NCBI GenBank assembly: GCA_013297865.1
Contig: JAAFIP010000005.1
Location: forward strand, 186,001-250,000
Direction of reading: 5' to 3'
Length of the DNA: 64,000 nt
Origin: Polaromonas sp.
GTDB taxonomy: Bacteria; Pseudomonadota; Gammaproteobacteria; Burkholderiales; Burkholderiaceae_C
Each line of letters starts with the position of its first letter. Position 1 is the first letter of the stretch. The notes below the pieces were generated by a model that did no database searches, was not told the origin of the DNA, and saw only the letters and a list, made by a program, of their open reading frames with translations. Positions 24,948-33,987 of the stretch are shown here, in pieces. Both the position numbers and the translations under genes were made by a program.

Positions 24948-25907
24948 ATGCCATCCAATGCCACGCCGTCGTCCGGCCAAGACCTGGGCCGACGCACCCG
25001 CCTGCGCGTGCATCAACGCTTCGCCGCAGCCCTCACGCTGTCGGCCTGTGCCCTGCTGGCCAGTTGCGGCTCCGGCACCAGTACCGTCAACGCCCTGGTA
25101 CCCACCCGCTTCATCGTCATGGGAGACGGCCTGGCCGATCTGCGCACCCCGCGCTACACCGTCAACGACGGCAGCAGCAATGTCTGGGTGGAGCAGCTCG
25201 CTGGCAGCTACGGTCTGAGCGTCACTGCGCAGTCTGCAGGCGGCCAGGGCTGGGCACAGGGCAATGCGCGGGTGGCGCTCAAGCCCGATGCTGCAGGCAA
25301 CACCACTACATTGACGCTTACTGAGCAAGTGGACGCATTTTTGGCAACCAACACCATTGGCAAGGACGATGTGGTTGTGCTGAGTGCAGGCATCAGCGAC
25401 CTGGTGGCCCAGGCCACCGCTTTCAAGGCCGGCAGTATCACCGAAGCCCAGGCTGTGGCCAACGCCACCGAGGCCGGCAAGGCCCTGGCCGGGCTGGCGC
25501 GGCGACTGGTGGCTGCGGGTGGCACCCATGTGGTGGTGGCAGGGGTCTACAACCTGGGCCGCTCGCCCTATGCTGCCGCCAACGGATTGACCAGCCTGCT
25601 GGACAACGCATCATTGAAATACAACGAGGCCTTGCTGGTGGCAGCGGTAGACCTGGGCGCCAATGTGCTGTATATCGACACCGCCTTTCGCTACAACCAG
25701 TTGATCAGCAGGCCCAGCGACAATGGCTTCAGCAACTCGGTCAATGCCGCCTGCACCACCCCCACGGTCACCACCTGCACCCCCAGCACCATCACCGCAG
25801 GCATCGACTACAACACCTACATCTTTGCCGATGACCGCTATTTCACCCCGGGCGCGCAGCGCAGCTTTGGTGACTATGCCTACCAGCGCATGAAGACCCG
25901 CTGGTAA
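24948..25907 (+). CDS. Secreted SGNH/GDSL-type lipoprotein lacking catalytic residues
   Basis: A 319-residue exported protein with a lipobox (LLASC, Cys40) and an SGNH-hydrolase-like layout. Block I is FIVMGDGLADLR, where the usual nucleophile Ser of GDSL is Gly61. Block III is VLSAGISDLV, where the usual Asn is Ser150. The terminal block is DDRYFTPGAQ, where the usual catalytic His is Tyr298. The fold seems kept (GGQGWAQGNARV matches block II) while the catalytic set is lost, so this is probably a pseudoenzyme or binding protein rather than an esterase. ATG 24948 follows a TGGAG site. A bidirectional terminator separates it from pckG. Confidence 0.8.
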   Translation: MPSNATPSSGQDLGRRTRLRVHQRFAAALTLSACALLASCGSGTSTVNALVPTRFIVMGDGLADLRTPRYTVNDGSSNVWVEQLAGSYGLSVTAQSAGGQGWAQGNARVALKPDAAGNTTTLTLTEQVDAFLATNTIGKDDVVVLSAGISDLVAQATAFKAGSITEAQAVANATEAGKALAGLARRLVAAGGTHVVVAGVYNLGRSPYAAANGLTSLLDNASLKYNEALLVAAVDLGANVLYIDTAFRYNQLISRPSDNGFSNSVNAACTTPTVTTCTPSTITAGIDYNTYIFADDRYFTPGAQRSFGDYAYQRMKTRW

Positions 25908-25926
25908 GCGCTGCGCATGGCGCATG

Positions 25927-25956
25927 AAAAAAGCCGCTGATCCCAGCGGCTTTTTC
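25927..25956. terminator. Bidirectional rho-independent terminator
   Basis: The stem AAAAAGCCGCTG / CAGCGGCTTTTT with a four-base loop has A/T tracts on both sides, between two convergent genes (SGNH-like lipoprotein and pckG). It can stop transcription from either direction. Confidence 0.9.
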
Positions 25957-25975
25957 TTTGCTGCAAATTGCGGCT

Positions 25976-27844
25976 TTAAGCAGCCAGGCGTTTTTCCAGC
26001 GCCTCCTTGGTGTCTGTCAGTGCGGCAGGCAGGTGGTAGGCCAGCTGGGTAAACAGCTCTTCGTGCAGCTTGAGCTCGGCGGTCCAGGCGGCTTTGTCAA
26101 TGCTGGTGACGGTCTTGAACTGCTCGGCTGTGAAGTTCAGGCCGGTCCAGTTGAGCTCTTCGTAGGCGGGGCTGATGCCAAACACATGCTCCTTGCCCGC
26201 TGCTTTGCCCTCAATACGGTCGATCATCCACTTGAGGACGCGCATGTTCTCGCCGTAGCCAGGCCAGACAAATTTGCCGTCTTCGCCCTTGCGGAACCAG
26301 TTGGTGGTGTAGATCTTGGGCAGTGCAGCGCCAGTGGACGCCAGCTGCTCGCCCAGCTGGAGCCAGTGTGCAAAGTAGTCGCTCATGTTGTAGCCCATGA
26401 AAGGCAGCATGGCAAACGGGTCGCGTCGCACCACGCCTTGCTGGCCAAAAGCGGCAGCGGTGGTCTCCGAACCCATGGTGGCAGCCATGTACACGCCCTC
26501 GGTCCAGTTACGGGCCTCGGTCACCAGGGGCACGGTGGTGCTGCGGCGGCCACCGAAGATGAACGCATCGATCTTCACGCCGGCCGCATCGTCCCAGGCG
26601 CTGTCCAGTGCGGGGTTGTTGGTGGCAGCCACGGTAAAGCGGGCGTTGGGGTGGGCCGCCTTGGCGCCGGTGTCTTTAGCGATCTGGGGTGTCCAGTCTT
26701 TTCCTTGCCAGTCGATGGCGTGGGCGGGTGCCTCACTCATGCCTTCCCACCACACGTCGCCGTCATCGGTGAGCGCGACGTTGGTGTAGATCACGTCACG
26801 GCCCAGGCTGGCCATGCAGTTGGGGTTGGTCAGGGTGTTGGTGCCGGGGGCCACGCCAAAGTAGCCAGCCTCGGGGTTGATGGCGCGCAGGCTGCCATCG
26901 GCCTGGGGCTTGATCCAGGCGATATCGTCGCCAATGGTGGTGACACTCCAGCCGTCAAAGCCTGCTGGCGGAATCAGCATGGCAAAGTTGGTTTTGCCAC
27001 AGGCCGAGGGGAAGGCCGCAGCAACGTGGTATTTTTTGCCTTGCGGATTGGTCACGCCCAGGATCAGCATGTGCTCGGCCAGCCAGCCCTGATCACGCCC
27101 CATGGTCGACGCAATGCGCAGGGCAAAGCATTTTTTGCCAAGCAGTGCGTTGCCGCCATAGCCTGAGCCGTAGCTCCAGATTTCGCGTGTCTGTGGGTAG
27201 TGCACGATGTATTTGGTGGAGTTGCAGGGCCAGCTAACGTCCTGCTGGCCAGCGGCCAATGGCGCACCGACAGTGTGTACACAAGGCACAAAATCGCCTT
27301 CCACACCGAGCACGTCATACACGGCTTTGCCCATGCGCGTCATGATGCGCATGTTGACGGCCACATAGGGGCTGTCGCTCAGCTCAATGCCGATATGCGC
27401 AATATCGCTGCCCAGCGGGCCCATGCTGAAGGGCACCACATACATGGTGCGGCCGCGCATGCAGCCGTCGAACAAACCTGGCTGCGCTGCATTGCCCTGC
27501 AGCTTGGCGCGCATTTCGGCGGGGTCGGCCCAGTTGTTGGTCGGACCGGCGTCTTCTTTTTTGTCACTGCAGATATAGGTGCGGTCTTCCACGCGGGCCA
27601 CATCTGATGGGTCGCTCCAGGCCAGGAAGCTGCCGGGGCGTTTGGCGGGGTTGAGTTTTTTGAAGGTGCCCGCAGCTACCAGAGCGGCGCATAGGCGGTC
27701 GTATTCGGCCTGGCTGCCGTCACACCAGTAAATGGCGTCGGGCTTGCACAGCGCGGCCATGTCGGCCACCCAGGCGATCAGCTTGGGGTTTTTCACGTAA
27801 TTGGGGGTGCCTAACTGCAGTCCTTGCATCACGGGTGAGTTCAT
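25976..27844 (-). CDS. pckG: Phosphoenolpyruvate carboxykinase (GTP)
   Basis: A gluconeogenic enzyme converting oxaloacetate and GTP to PEP, CO2 and GDP. The 622-residue length and motifs fit the GTP-dependent class: [16 protein letters not shown] (P-loop and reactive Cys, near residue 280), [23 protein letters not shown], and [19 protein letters not shown] near the C-terminus. ATG 27844 follows a TAGGAGC site. The gene ends at the bidirectional terminator shared with its convergent neighbour. It gives the organism a route from amino acids and organic acids to sugars, in keeping with the catabolic genes in the window. Confidence 0.98.
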   Translation of the reverse strand: MNSPVMQGLQLGTPNYVKNPKLIAWVADMAALCKPDAIYWCDGSQAEYDRLCAALVAAGTFKKLNPAKRPGSFLAWSDPSDVARVEDRTYICSDKKEDAGPTNNWADPAEMRAKLQGNAAQPGLFDGCMRGRTMYVVPFSMGPLGSDIAHIGIELSDSPYVAVNMRIMTRMGKAVYDVLGVEGDFVPCVHTVGAPLAAGQQDVSWPCNSTKYIVHYPQTREIWSYGSGYGGNALLGKKCFALRIASTMGRDQGWLAEHMLILGVTNPQGKKYHVAAAFPSACGKTNFAMLIPPAGFDGWSVTTIGDDIAWIKPQADGSLRAINPEAGYFGVAPGTNTLTNPNCMASLGRDVIYTNVALTDDGDVWWEGMSEAPAHAIDWQGKDWTPQIAKDTGAKAAHPNARFTVAATNNPALDSAWDDAAGVKIDAFIFGGRRSTTVPLVTEARNWTEGVYMAATMGSETTAAAFGQQGVVRRDPFAMLPFMGYNMSDYFAHWLQLGEQLASTGAALPKIYTTNWFRKGEDGKFVWPGYGENMRVLKWMIDRIEGKAAGKEHVFGISPAYEELNWTGLNFTAEQFKTVTSIDKAAWTAELKLHEELFTQLAYHLPAALTDTKEALEKRLAA

Positions 27845-28232
27845 GGGATAAGCTCCTAAAGTTAAAACCTGGTTTCAGCAAGGCGCTGGTGCAGTGGGGC
27901 TAGGGGCGGGCTTAGCGGCGCACTGTTGCAACAACGCCTGGGTGGAAACAGGCTTTTCAAACACAGTCACAATCTCAAAAAGTCGGCGCGCGGAAGCTGG
28001 GTACTTGGCCCGGTTGGGGGCAAGGGCACTGGCGCAACTCCCAGCGGTGGTGGCGATCGCCGCACACTTGGGGTTGGAGCCAGTCCGTGGTCGGCTGGAA
28101 ACCTTAATTTTATGAACCGGGGCCGTCAGTTACCATGCAGTTACCGCGTATTTCTATGCAATCCTTGCATGACTTTATGTCCTGTCTACTCGCCGAAATG
28201 TGGCGTGGGCGGGTCGCCAAGGGGCGCCGGTG
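27845..28232. promoter_or_regulatory. Divergent spacer between pckG and modA
   Basis: This 388-base region must hold the pckG promoter and perhaps the modA promoter. It contains the direct repeat CAGTTACC (twice within about 28126-28144) and several G-rich stretches. I see no confident -35/-10 pair, no dispersed element and no convincing small gene. Confidence 0.4.
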
Positions 28233-29045
28233 ATGCGTAGGCGCCATGTCGTGTTGCTCGGGGCCAGCGCGTGGAGCGCGGGCTGGGCGCTCGCACAGCC
28301 GTCACCCGGTGGCGCAGCGCCGCCCATCCGCGTGGCGGCGGCGAGTGATTTGAAGTTTGCGCTCGCTGACGCTGTGCGCCAATTCCAGCTTGATACTGGC
28401 GTACCCGTAGTGGTAACCTATGGCTCTTCCGGGCAATTTGCACGGCAGATTGCCCAAGGCCTGCCTGCCGACCTGTTCATGTCAGCGGACGAAGCTTTGG
28501 TGCTGCAGCTGGCCCAGCAAGGCCTGACCCAGGGCACAGGCGCACTGTATGCCCAAGGCCGCCTGACCTGGATAGTGCCCCAGCGCACGGCACTGGCCCC
28601 CTGGTCTGCGGCCCAGGCCGACCTGCGCGAGGGCCGCCTCAGCGCTGCCGCACTGGACCTGCTCGTTCCGCCCGGCTCCAAGCTGGCCATCGCCCATCCC
28701 GAGCATGCGCCGTACGGCCGGGCAGCGCAGCAGGCTTTGCAGGCCATGGGGCTGTGGGACCGTGTGCAAAGCCGCCTGGTGCTGGGCGACAACATCGCCC
28801 AGGCCACGCAGTTTGTCAGCACGGGCGCTGCCAGCGCAGGCATCAGTGCGCTGTCGCTGGCACTGGCCCCCGAGCTGGCCCCACTGATCCGCCATGAGCC
28901 ACTGCCTGAGCGCCTGCATGCGCCGCTGCGCCAGCGCATGGTGCTTTTGAAAAACGCACGACCCCGCGCGCAGCAGCTGTTTGACTACCTGCAAAGCGCC
29001 CCCGTGCAGGCCCGCTGGCAGACGATGGGCTTCACCAAGCCCTAG
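28233..29045 (+). CDS. modA: Molybdate-type ABC transporter substrate-binding protein
   Basis: A 270-residue periplasmic oxyanion-binding protein of the ModA family. A signal peptide (VVLLGASAWSAGWALAQP) precedes IRVAAASDLKFALADAV, YGSSGQFARQIAQGLPADLF, the HPEHAPYGRAAQQAL motif and GAASAGISALSLAL. ATG 28233 is preferred over the in-frame GTG at 28200 because it begins with the Arg-rich n-region. modB and modC are not adjacent, so it is an orphan here or its partners lie elsewhere. Molybdate is the likely ligand, but tungstate or another anion is possible. Confidence 0.9.
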   Translation: MRRRHVVLLGASAWSAGWALAQPSPGGAAPPIRVAAASDLKFALADAVRQFQLDTGVPVVVTYGSSGQFARQIAQGLPADLFMSADEALVLQLAQQGLTQGTGALYAQGRLTWIVPQRTALAPWSAAQADLREGRLSAAALDLLVPPGSKLAIAHPEHAPYGRAAQQALQAMGLWDRVQSRLVLGDNIAQATQFVSTGAASAGISALSLALAPELAPLIRHEPLPERLHAPLRQRMVLLKNARPRAQQLFDYLQSAPVQARWQTMGFTKP

Positions 29046-29165
29046 AAATCTTGGTCACCTCCACCCTGCCTGCCTCGGCAGGGCTTGATTGCAAATTAAT
29101 TTGCCCCACTTGTCCCCTGCGGCTATCATCCGCTTCACCACAATATCCAACGACTGGAGGTTTTC

Positions 29166-30209
29166 ATGGCGCTAATGGATTTCATCAAGAAGCAGTTTAT
29201 TGATGTACTGCAATGGACCGAAGAAAGCGACGGCACACTGGCCTGGCGCTACCCGATGGAGGGCATGGAAATCCAGAATGGCGCTGCGCTGACCGTGCGC
29301 GAGTCGCAGATGGCAGTGTTTGTCAACGAAGGCAAGGTGGCCGACGTGTTTGGCCCCGGCAACTACAAGCTCACCACGCAAACCCTGCCGGTGCTGACCT
29401 ATCTGAAAAACTGGGACAAGCTGTTTGAGTCGCCCTTCAAAAGCGATGTGTATTTCTTCAGCACGCGCCAGCAGCTGGACTGCAAATGGGGCACCCCCCA
29501 GCCGATCACCATCCGGGACAAAGACTTTGGCGCCGTGCGCCTGCGTGCCTTTGGCAACTTTGCCTTCCGCATTGCCGACCCCAAGCTGTTCCACACCGAA
29601 ATCTCGGGCACGCGCGACACCTACACCGTGGCCGATGTGGAAGGCCAGCTGCGTGGCCTGGTGCTGCAAAACATCAGCAACGCGATAGCGTCGAGCGGCA
29701 TTGCCTTTCTGGATCTGGCGGCCAACCAGCAGATGTTTGCCGCTGCCCTGGCCAAGGAGCTGGAGCCAGCGTACACCGCCATTGGCCTGAAGCTGGACGG
29801 CATGACGGTACAAAACGTATCGCTGCCCGAAGAGCTGCAGAAAATCCTTGACCAGAAAATCGGCATGGGCATGGTGGGCAACGACATGGGCAAGTTCATG
29901 CAATACCAGACCGCGCAAGCCATCCCCAAGTTTGCCGAGAACTCCGGTGGCGGCAGCGGCATCGCAGGCGACGCCATGGGCCTGGGCGCGGGCGTGGCAC
30001 TTGGCCAGGTGCTCGCACAGAACCTGCAGGCCGGCCTGAGCGGCGCCAACCCTGCAGCCGCAGCCGCGCAAGCCGCCGCATCTGCGGGTGTGAAGCCCGA
30101 CGATGTGATGGGCATGCTGGAGAAGCTGGGCGAGCTCAAAACCAAGGGCATTCTGACGGACGAAGAGTTCAGCGCGAAGAAGGCTGAGCTTTTGAAGAAG
30201 CTGGTGTAG
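29166..30209 (+). CDS. SPFH-domain protein with C-terminal SHOCT helix pair
   Basis: This 347-residue protein resembles Bacillus YdjI-type SPFH ('virion core') proteins, which form membrane-associated scaffolds. The N-terminal two thirds are SPFH-like (MALMDFIKKQFIDVLQW, VFGPGNYKLTTQTLPVLTYL, VADVEGQLRGLVLQNI). A Gly/Ala-rich linker follows (SGGGSGIAGDAMGLGAG), and the end is a SHOCT motif (LEKLGELKTKGILTDEEFSA). There is no signal peptide. It is the first gene of a five-gene co-directional cassette; the next gene pairs zinc ribbons with DUF4178, the same kind of partner found beside YdjI-like proteins elsewhere. A membrane-stress role is inferred. Confidence 0.88.
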   Translation: MALMDFIKKQFIDVLQWTEESDGTLAWRYPMEGMEIQNGAALTVRESQMAVFVNEGKVADVFGPGNYKLTTQTLPVLTYLKNWDKLFESPFKSDVYFFSTRQQLDCKWGTPQPITIRDKDFGAVRLRAFGNFAFRIADPKLFHTEISGTRDTYTVADVEGQLRGLVLQNISNAIASSGIAFLDLAANQQMFAAALAKELEPAYTAIGLKLDGMTVQNVSLPEELQKILDQKIGMGMVGNDMGKFMQYQTAQAIPKFAENSGGGSGIAGDAMGLGAGVALGQVLAQNLQAGLSGANPAAAAAQAAASAGVKPDDVMGMLEKLGELKTKGILTDEEFSAKKAELLKKLV

Positions 30210-30233
30210 TCGTTCGGAAGGCTTTGAAGACGG

Positions 30234-30411
30234 ACTTCCGGACGCGAAGGGCGCGAAAGTTACGCGAAGAACGCGAAACAAATACCAAAATTCACATGTG
30301 AATAATGCGTTGTACAAACAACTTAGCCATTTTTCGGGTTTCAATTTTTGGTTTTATTTTTGAATTTTTCGCGTTCTTCGCGTAACTTTCGCGCCCTTCG
30401 CGTCCGGAAGT
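30234..30411. repeat. Long inverted-repeat element, copy 1
   Basis: Perfect 45-base arms (30234-30278 and 30367-30411) surround an 88-base AT-rich centre. Each arm is built of degenerate ~9-base units of the form nnCGCGAAr and ends in ACTTCCGGACGCG / CGCGTCCGGAAGT. A second copy lies at 32244-32427. It sits between the SPFH gene and the DUF4178 gene, so the cassette message would fold into a very stable hairpin here. Confidence 0.93.
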
Positions 30412-30451
30412 TCTCTTCAACCCCCAGCCCGACAAACAACACGAATACATA

Positions 30452-31981
30452 GTGGCCACCGAAACCCAACGCGCCTACACCGCTGCCTGTCCGGGCTGCG
30501 GGGCGCCGGTGAATTTTGCTTCGCTGGCCAGCACCCATGCGGTGTGCGGGTTTTGCCAGAGCACGATCGTGCGCGACGGCGAGGCGCTCCGGCGTATTGG
30601 CAAGATGGCCGAGGTGTTTGACGACTACAGCGCGCTGCAGTTGATGAGCCAGGGCAAGTACCAAGGTGTCAACTTCACCATCATTGGTCGCCTGCAATAC
30701 CAATACGAAGGCGGCTCGTGGAACGAGTGGCTGGCTGCGCTGGACGATGGCACAACCGCATCGCTGTCAGAAGACAACGGAAGTTTTGTGTGGACGCGTG
30801 CGCAGACAGACGCTGCCGCCAGCACCCGCACCTTTCCCAAGCCCGAGCAATGGATCGTGGGCAACACCACGGCCATCAGCGGCAAGCCCTTCAGTGTGGC
30901 CTCGGTGCAGGAGGTGTCGCTGCGGGCCGCGCAGGGCGAGCTGCCAAAGCTGCCGCCGCTGGGGCAGAAGTTTTATGTGGTGGAGCTGCGCAGCGCACAG
31001 GCCGAGGTGCTGTCGCTGGACTACAGCACCCAGCCTGTCAGCCTGGCCCTGGGCCGCGCTGTGCAGCTGGAAGAGCTGCAACTGACGGGCCTGCGCGATC
31101 TGTCCAACGCCACCGGGCAAGGCGGCAAGGTGATCAAAGGCCGCCAGTTCAACTGCCCCAACTGCGGCAGCCCGGTGGATGTCAAACTTGCGGGCAGCAA
31201 AAGCATCACCTGCGGCGCATGCAACAGCCTGATCGACCTGACGCAGGGCACTGGCGGCGAGCTGCGCCATGCCGAGCAGGACGAGCCCGTTAAACCGCTG
31301 ATCCCCCTGGGCAGCACAGGCACCCTGCAGGGCAAGCAGTGGCAGGTGGTGGGCTTCCAGCACCGCATGGGCCACGAGATCGGCGACGAAGACGAGAGCT
31401 TTGGCTGGGACGAGTATTTGCTGTTCAACGCCAAGGCGGGTTTTATCTTTCTGGTCGATGCCACCGACGGCTGGAGCATCGTCAAACCCGCGACCGGCGC
31501 ACCCACCAAACGCAGTGGCAAGACCTACACCTACCTGGGCGCAAGCTACGCCCTGCAATACAGCTACAAGGCTGAGACCACCTATGTGGCAGGCGAGTTT
31601 TACTGGCAAGTGCAGCGCGGCCAGACCACCTTCAACGAAGACTACGCCAGCGGCAAAAGCCTGCTGTCCAGCGAGCAGGCGGGCAAAGAGCTGACCTGGT
31701 CGGTAGGCGACAAGGTAGACCACAGCCTGGTCACTGCTGCATTCAAGATCAAAGGGCGCGACAATGACTTCAGGCGCGCCGACGTGACGCCGCTGGCCAG
31801 CAGCAGCGGACTGGGGGTGATGGGCTGGATCATCGTGATCGTGTTCATCATCATCATGCTGTCCATCATCCAGAGCTGTACCCGCAGGAACTGCGACCCA
31901 CAGTACGAAAACTGCTCGTCAAGCTACCGCTCGGGCGGTGGCAGCTACGGGGGCTACAGCTCGGGGGGTGGGCACAAATGA
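30452..31981 (+). CDS. Zinc-ribbon, double DUF4178 membrane protein
   Basis: A 509-residue protein beginning at GTG 30452. Two zinc ribbons are visible: CPGC/CGFC at residues 13-35, and CPNC/CGAC near 235-260. Each is followed by a DUF4178-like domain (GVNFTIIGRLQYQYEGGSWNEW-type, then QWQVVGFQHRMGHEIGDEDE, WDEYLLFN). A single membrane segment near the end (GVMGWIIVIVFIIIMLSII) is followed by a short Cys-containing and Gly/Ser/Tyr-rich tail. DUF4178 has no proven biochemical function; it is known to co-occur with polyamine-synthase-like and DUF350 genes. Here the DUF350 gene follows after 25 bases. Confidence 0.88.
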   Translation: MATETQRAYTAACPGCGAPVNFASLASTHAVCGFCQSTIVRDGEALRRIGKMAEVFDDYSALQLMSQGKYQGVNFTIIGRLQYQYEGGSWNEWLAALDDGTTASLSEDNGSFVWTRAQTDAAASTRTFPKPEQWIVGNTTAISGKPFSVASVQEVSLRAAQGELPKLPPLGQKFYVVELRSAQAEVLSLDYSTQPVSLALGRAVQLEELQLTGLRDLSNATGQGGKVIKGRQFNCPNCGSPVDVKLAGSKSITCGACNSLIDLTQGTGGELRHAEQDEPVKPLIPLGSTGTLQGKQWQVVGFQHRMGHEIGDEDESFGWDEYLLFNAKAGFIFLVDATDGWSIVKPATGAPTKRSGKTYTYLGASYALQYSYKAETTYVAGEFYWQVQRGQTTFNEDYASGKSLLSSEQAGKELTWSVGDKVDHSLVTAAFKIKGRDNDFRRADVTPLASSSGLGVMGWIIVIVFIIIMLSIIQSCTRRNCDPQYENCSSSYRSGGGSYGGYSSGGGHK

Positions 31982-32006
31982 TTTTGGTTTTTTACAAGGA
32001 GCAATC

Positions 32007-32225
32007 ATGGTGGAATGGTTAAAACCCGGGGCCTTTCTGGGCTCCATCGTCTTCGCATTGATCGGCGTGGTCATCTTCTGGCTGTGCTTCATCATCATCG
32101 ACAAAATCACGCCCTACAACCTGTGGCAGGAAATCGTCGAAAAACAAAACCGCGCACTGGCGATGGTGGTGGCAGCGATGTGCCTGGGCATCTCGCTGAT
32201 CGTGGCTGCGGCTATACATGGATAA
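32007..32225 (+). CDS. Small DUF350 (YjfL-like) membrane protein
   Basis: A 72-residue integral membrane protein with two hydrophobic segments (LGSIVFALIGVVIFWLCFII and ALAMVVAAMCLGISLIVAAA) joined by DKITPYNLWQEIVEKQNRAL, the conserved DUF350 loop. ATG 32007 follows an AAGGA site. Many DUF350 proteins contain two such halves; this is a single-unit form. It is tightly linked to the DUF4178 gene upstream, and a long hairpin element follows 18 bases after its stop. Function is not known; association with envelope stress and polyamine-type enzymes is a pattern from other genomes. Confidence 0.88.
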   Translation: MVEWLKPGAFLGSIVFALIGVVIFWLCFIIIDKITPYNLWQEIVEKQNRALAMVVAAMCLGISLIVAAAIHG

Positions 32226-32243
32226 CTGAAGATTGAAATACAA

Positions 32244-32427
32244 ACTTCCGGACGCGAAGGGCGCGAAAGTTACGCGAAGGACGCGAAAGAAATACCAAAA
32301 ATAAAGAGTAATGAATTGCTGTTGATCAGCTATTTCATTTTTTAAATATGATTTTTGTGTTTCATTCCAATTTCTTTTCTTCTTTCGCGTCCTTCGCGTA
32401 ACTTTCGCGCCCTTCGCGTCCGGAAGT
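32244..32427. repeat. Long inverted-repeat element, copy 2
   Basis: Arms 32244-32288 and 32383-32427 are perfect 45-base complements. Compared with copy 1, one arm base changes (AAGGACG instead of AAGAACG) and the opposite arm changes to match (CGTCC instead of CGTTC). The centre is AT-rich and shares AAATACCAAAA next to the left arm with copy 1. It lies between the DUF350 gene and the spermidine-synthase-like gene. Confidence 0.93.
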
Positions 32428-32454
32428 TCCGCTCTTCCCACCAATTACCAAACC

Positions 32455-33987
32455 ATGCAAGCCAAAGAACCCAGCCCACCCAAACCCGTCGAGCTCGCGC
32501 TGTTGGTCAGCGTGTTTGTGGTGGCGGCGTGTGGCTTGCTTTATGAGCTGGCTGCGGGTGCGATTGCCTCGTATCTGCTGGGTGATTCGATACTGCAGTT
32601 TTCCACCATCATTGGCACCTACCTGTTTGCCATGGGCATTGGGTCCTGGCTGTCGCGCTATTTCGAGCGGCAGTTGCCTGCGCATTTTCTGCGCATTGAA
32701 CTGCTGGTAGGCCTGGTGGGCGGGGCGCTGCCTGCCATCCTGTTCATTGCCAACGCCTATGCGCCGCAGAGCTTTCGCCCGCTGCTGTATGGCCTGGTGC
32801 TGCTCGTGGGCATTTTGGTGGGGCTGGAGATTCCGCTGGTGATGCGCATTCTCAAGCGCAATGTGCAGCTCAAGGATCTGGTCTCGCAGGTGCTGACCTT
32901 CGACTATCTGGGCGCGCTGGCGGTGAGCGTGGCTTTCCCTCTGGTGCTGGTGCCGCAATTGGGGTTGGTGCGCACGGGGCTGCTGTTTGGCCTGCTCAAC
33001 GCCGCAGTGGCGCTGTGGGCGCTGTGGCTGTTTCGCCATGAGCTGCGCGCCCTCAAAAGCCATGTGATCGCGGCGCTGGCCACCTTGGGTCTGCTGGGCG
33101 GCGCATTTGCAGGCGCAGACCATATCACCTCGCTGGCCGAGGACAAGTTTTACCAGGACCGCATTGTCTTCAGCGAAAACTCACCCTACCAGCGCATCGT
33201 GGTCACCCATGGCAAGGCCGGGCACCGCCTGTTTCTCAATGGCAATCTGCAGTTTGCCCAGCGCGATGAATACCGCTACCACGAGGCGCTGGTACACCCT
33301 GCAATGGCAGCGCACGGCGCGGCCAAAAAAGTGGCGGTGCTGGGCGGTGGCGACGGTATGGCCGTGCGTGAGGTGCTCAAATACGCCAGCGTCGAGTCCA
33401 TCACCCTGGTGGAGCTCGACCCCAACATGACCCGCCTTTTCAGCCAGAACGCCACCCTCTCGGCACTTAACGGCCAGGCCCTGGCCTCGCCCAAGGTCAA
33501 GATCATCAACACCGATGCGTTCAAGTTTCTGGAGACTACGCAGGACACTTTCGACGTGATCATTGTCGACTTTCCCGACCCGAGCAACTTCAGCATTGGC
33601 AAGCTCTACACCACCAGTTTTTACGCCCTGCTGGACCAGCGCCTGGCAGCCAGTGGCTATGCGGTGGTGCAGACCACGTCGCCACTGGTGGCGCGCAAAA
33701 GTTTCTGGACCGTGGCCCGCACCATCGAAGAAGTGGGATTGAGCGCCAAGCCTTACCACGCGCATGTGCCCAGCTTTGGCGAATGGGGCTTCATCATCGC
33801 CAGCCGCAGACCCTATCGCGCGCCCACCGCATTGCCCGAGGGCATGAAGTTCCTGAACCTGCAAAGCCTGCCGCTGCTGTTTGATTTTCCGCAGGACATG
33901 GCCCGCGTGCCAACCCAGCCCAACCGCCTGAGCAACCAGCTGCTGGTGACCACGTTTGAAGAAGAATGGGGCAAGGTGTTGCAGTGA
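32455..33987 (+). CDS. Membrane-anchored spermidine/spermine synthase-like protein
   Basis: A 510-residue protein. The first ~220 residues form about seven membrane segments (LLVSVFVVAACGLLYELAAG, IIGTYLFAMGIGSWLS and others). The rest is a cytosolic aminopropyltransferase-like Rossmann domain with NLQFAQRDEYRYHEALVHPA, VAVLGGGDGMAVREVL (SAM/dcSAM loop, near residue 293), ITLVELDPNM, and DVIIVDFPDPSN where soluble enzymes have the catalytic Asp. Membrane-fused versions of this family occur with DUF350/DUF4178 genes. The substrate (polyamine, lipid or other) is unknown. The stop overlaps the next gene start by four bases (GTGA), implying coupling. Confidence 0.92.
   Translation: MQAKEPSPPKPVELALLVSVFVVAACGLLYELAAGAIASYLLGDSILQFSTIIGTYLFAMGIGSWLSRYFERQLPAHFLRIELLVGLVGGALPAILFIANAYAPQSFRPLLYGLVLLVGILVGLEIPLVMRILKRNVQLKDLVSQVLTFDYLGALAVSVAFPLVLVPQLGLVRTGLLFGLLNAAVALWALWLFRHELRALKSHVIAALATLGLLGGAFAGADHITSLAEDKFYQDRIVFSENSPYQRIVVTHGKAGHRLFLNGNLQFAQRDEYRYHEALVHPAMAAHGAAKKVAVLGGGDGMAVREVLKYASVESITLVELDPNMTRLFSQNATLSALNGQALASPKVKIINTDAFKFLETTQDTFDVIIVDFPDPSNFSIGKLYTTSFYALLDQRLAASGYAVVQTTSPLVARKSFWTVARTIEEVGLSAKPYHAHVPSFGEWGFIIASRRPYRAPTALPEGMKFLNLQSLPLLFDFPQDMARVPTQPNRLSNQLLVTTFEEEWGKVLQ

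Noticed and set aside
29172-30344. 390-codon frame antisense to the SPFH gene
   Set aside because: It is a shadow of the SPFH/SHOCT gene and runs into the 45-nt-arm element.
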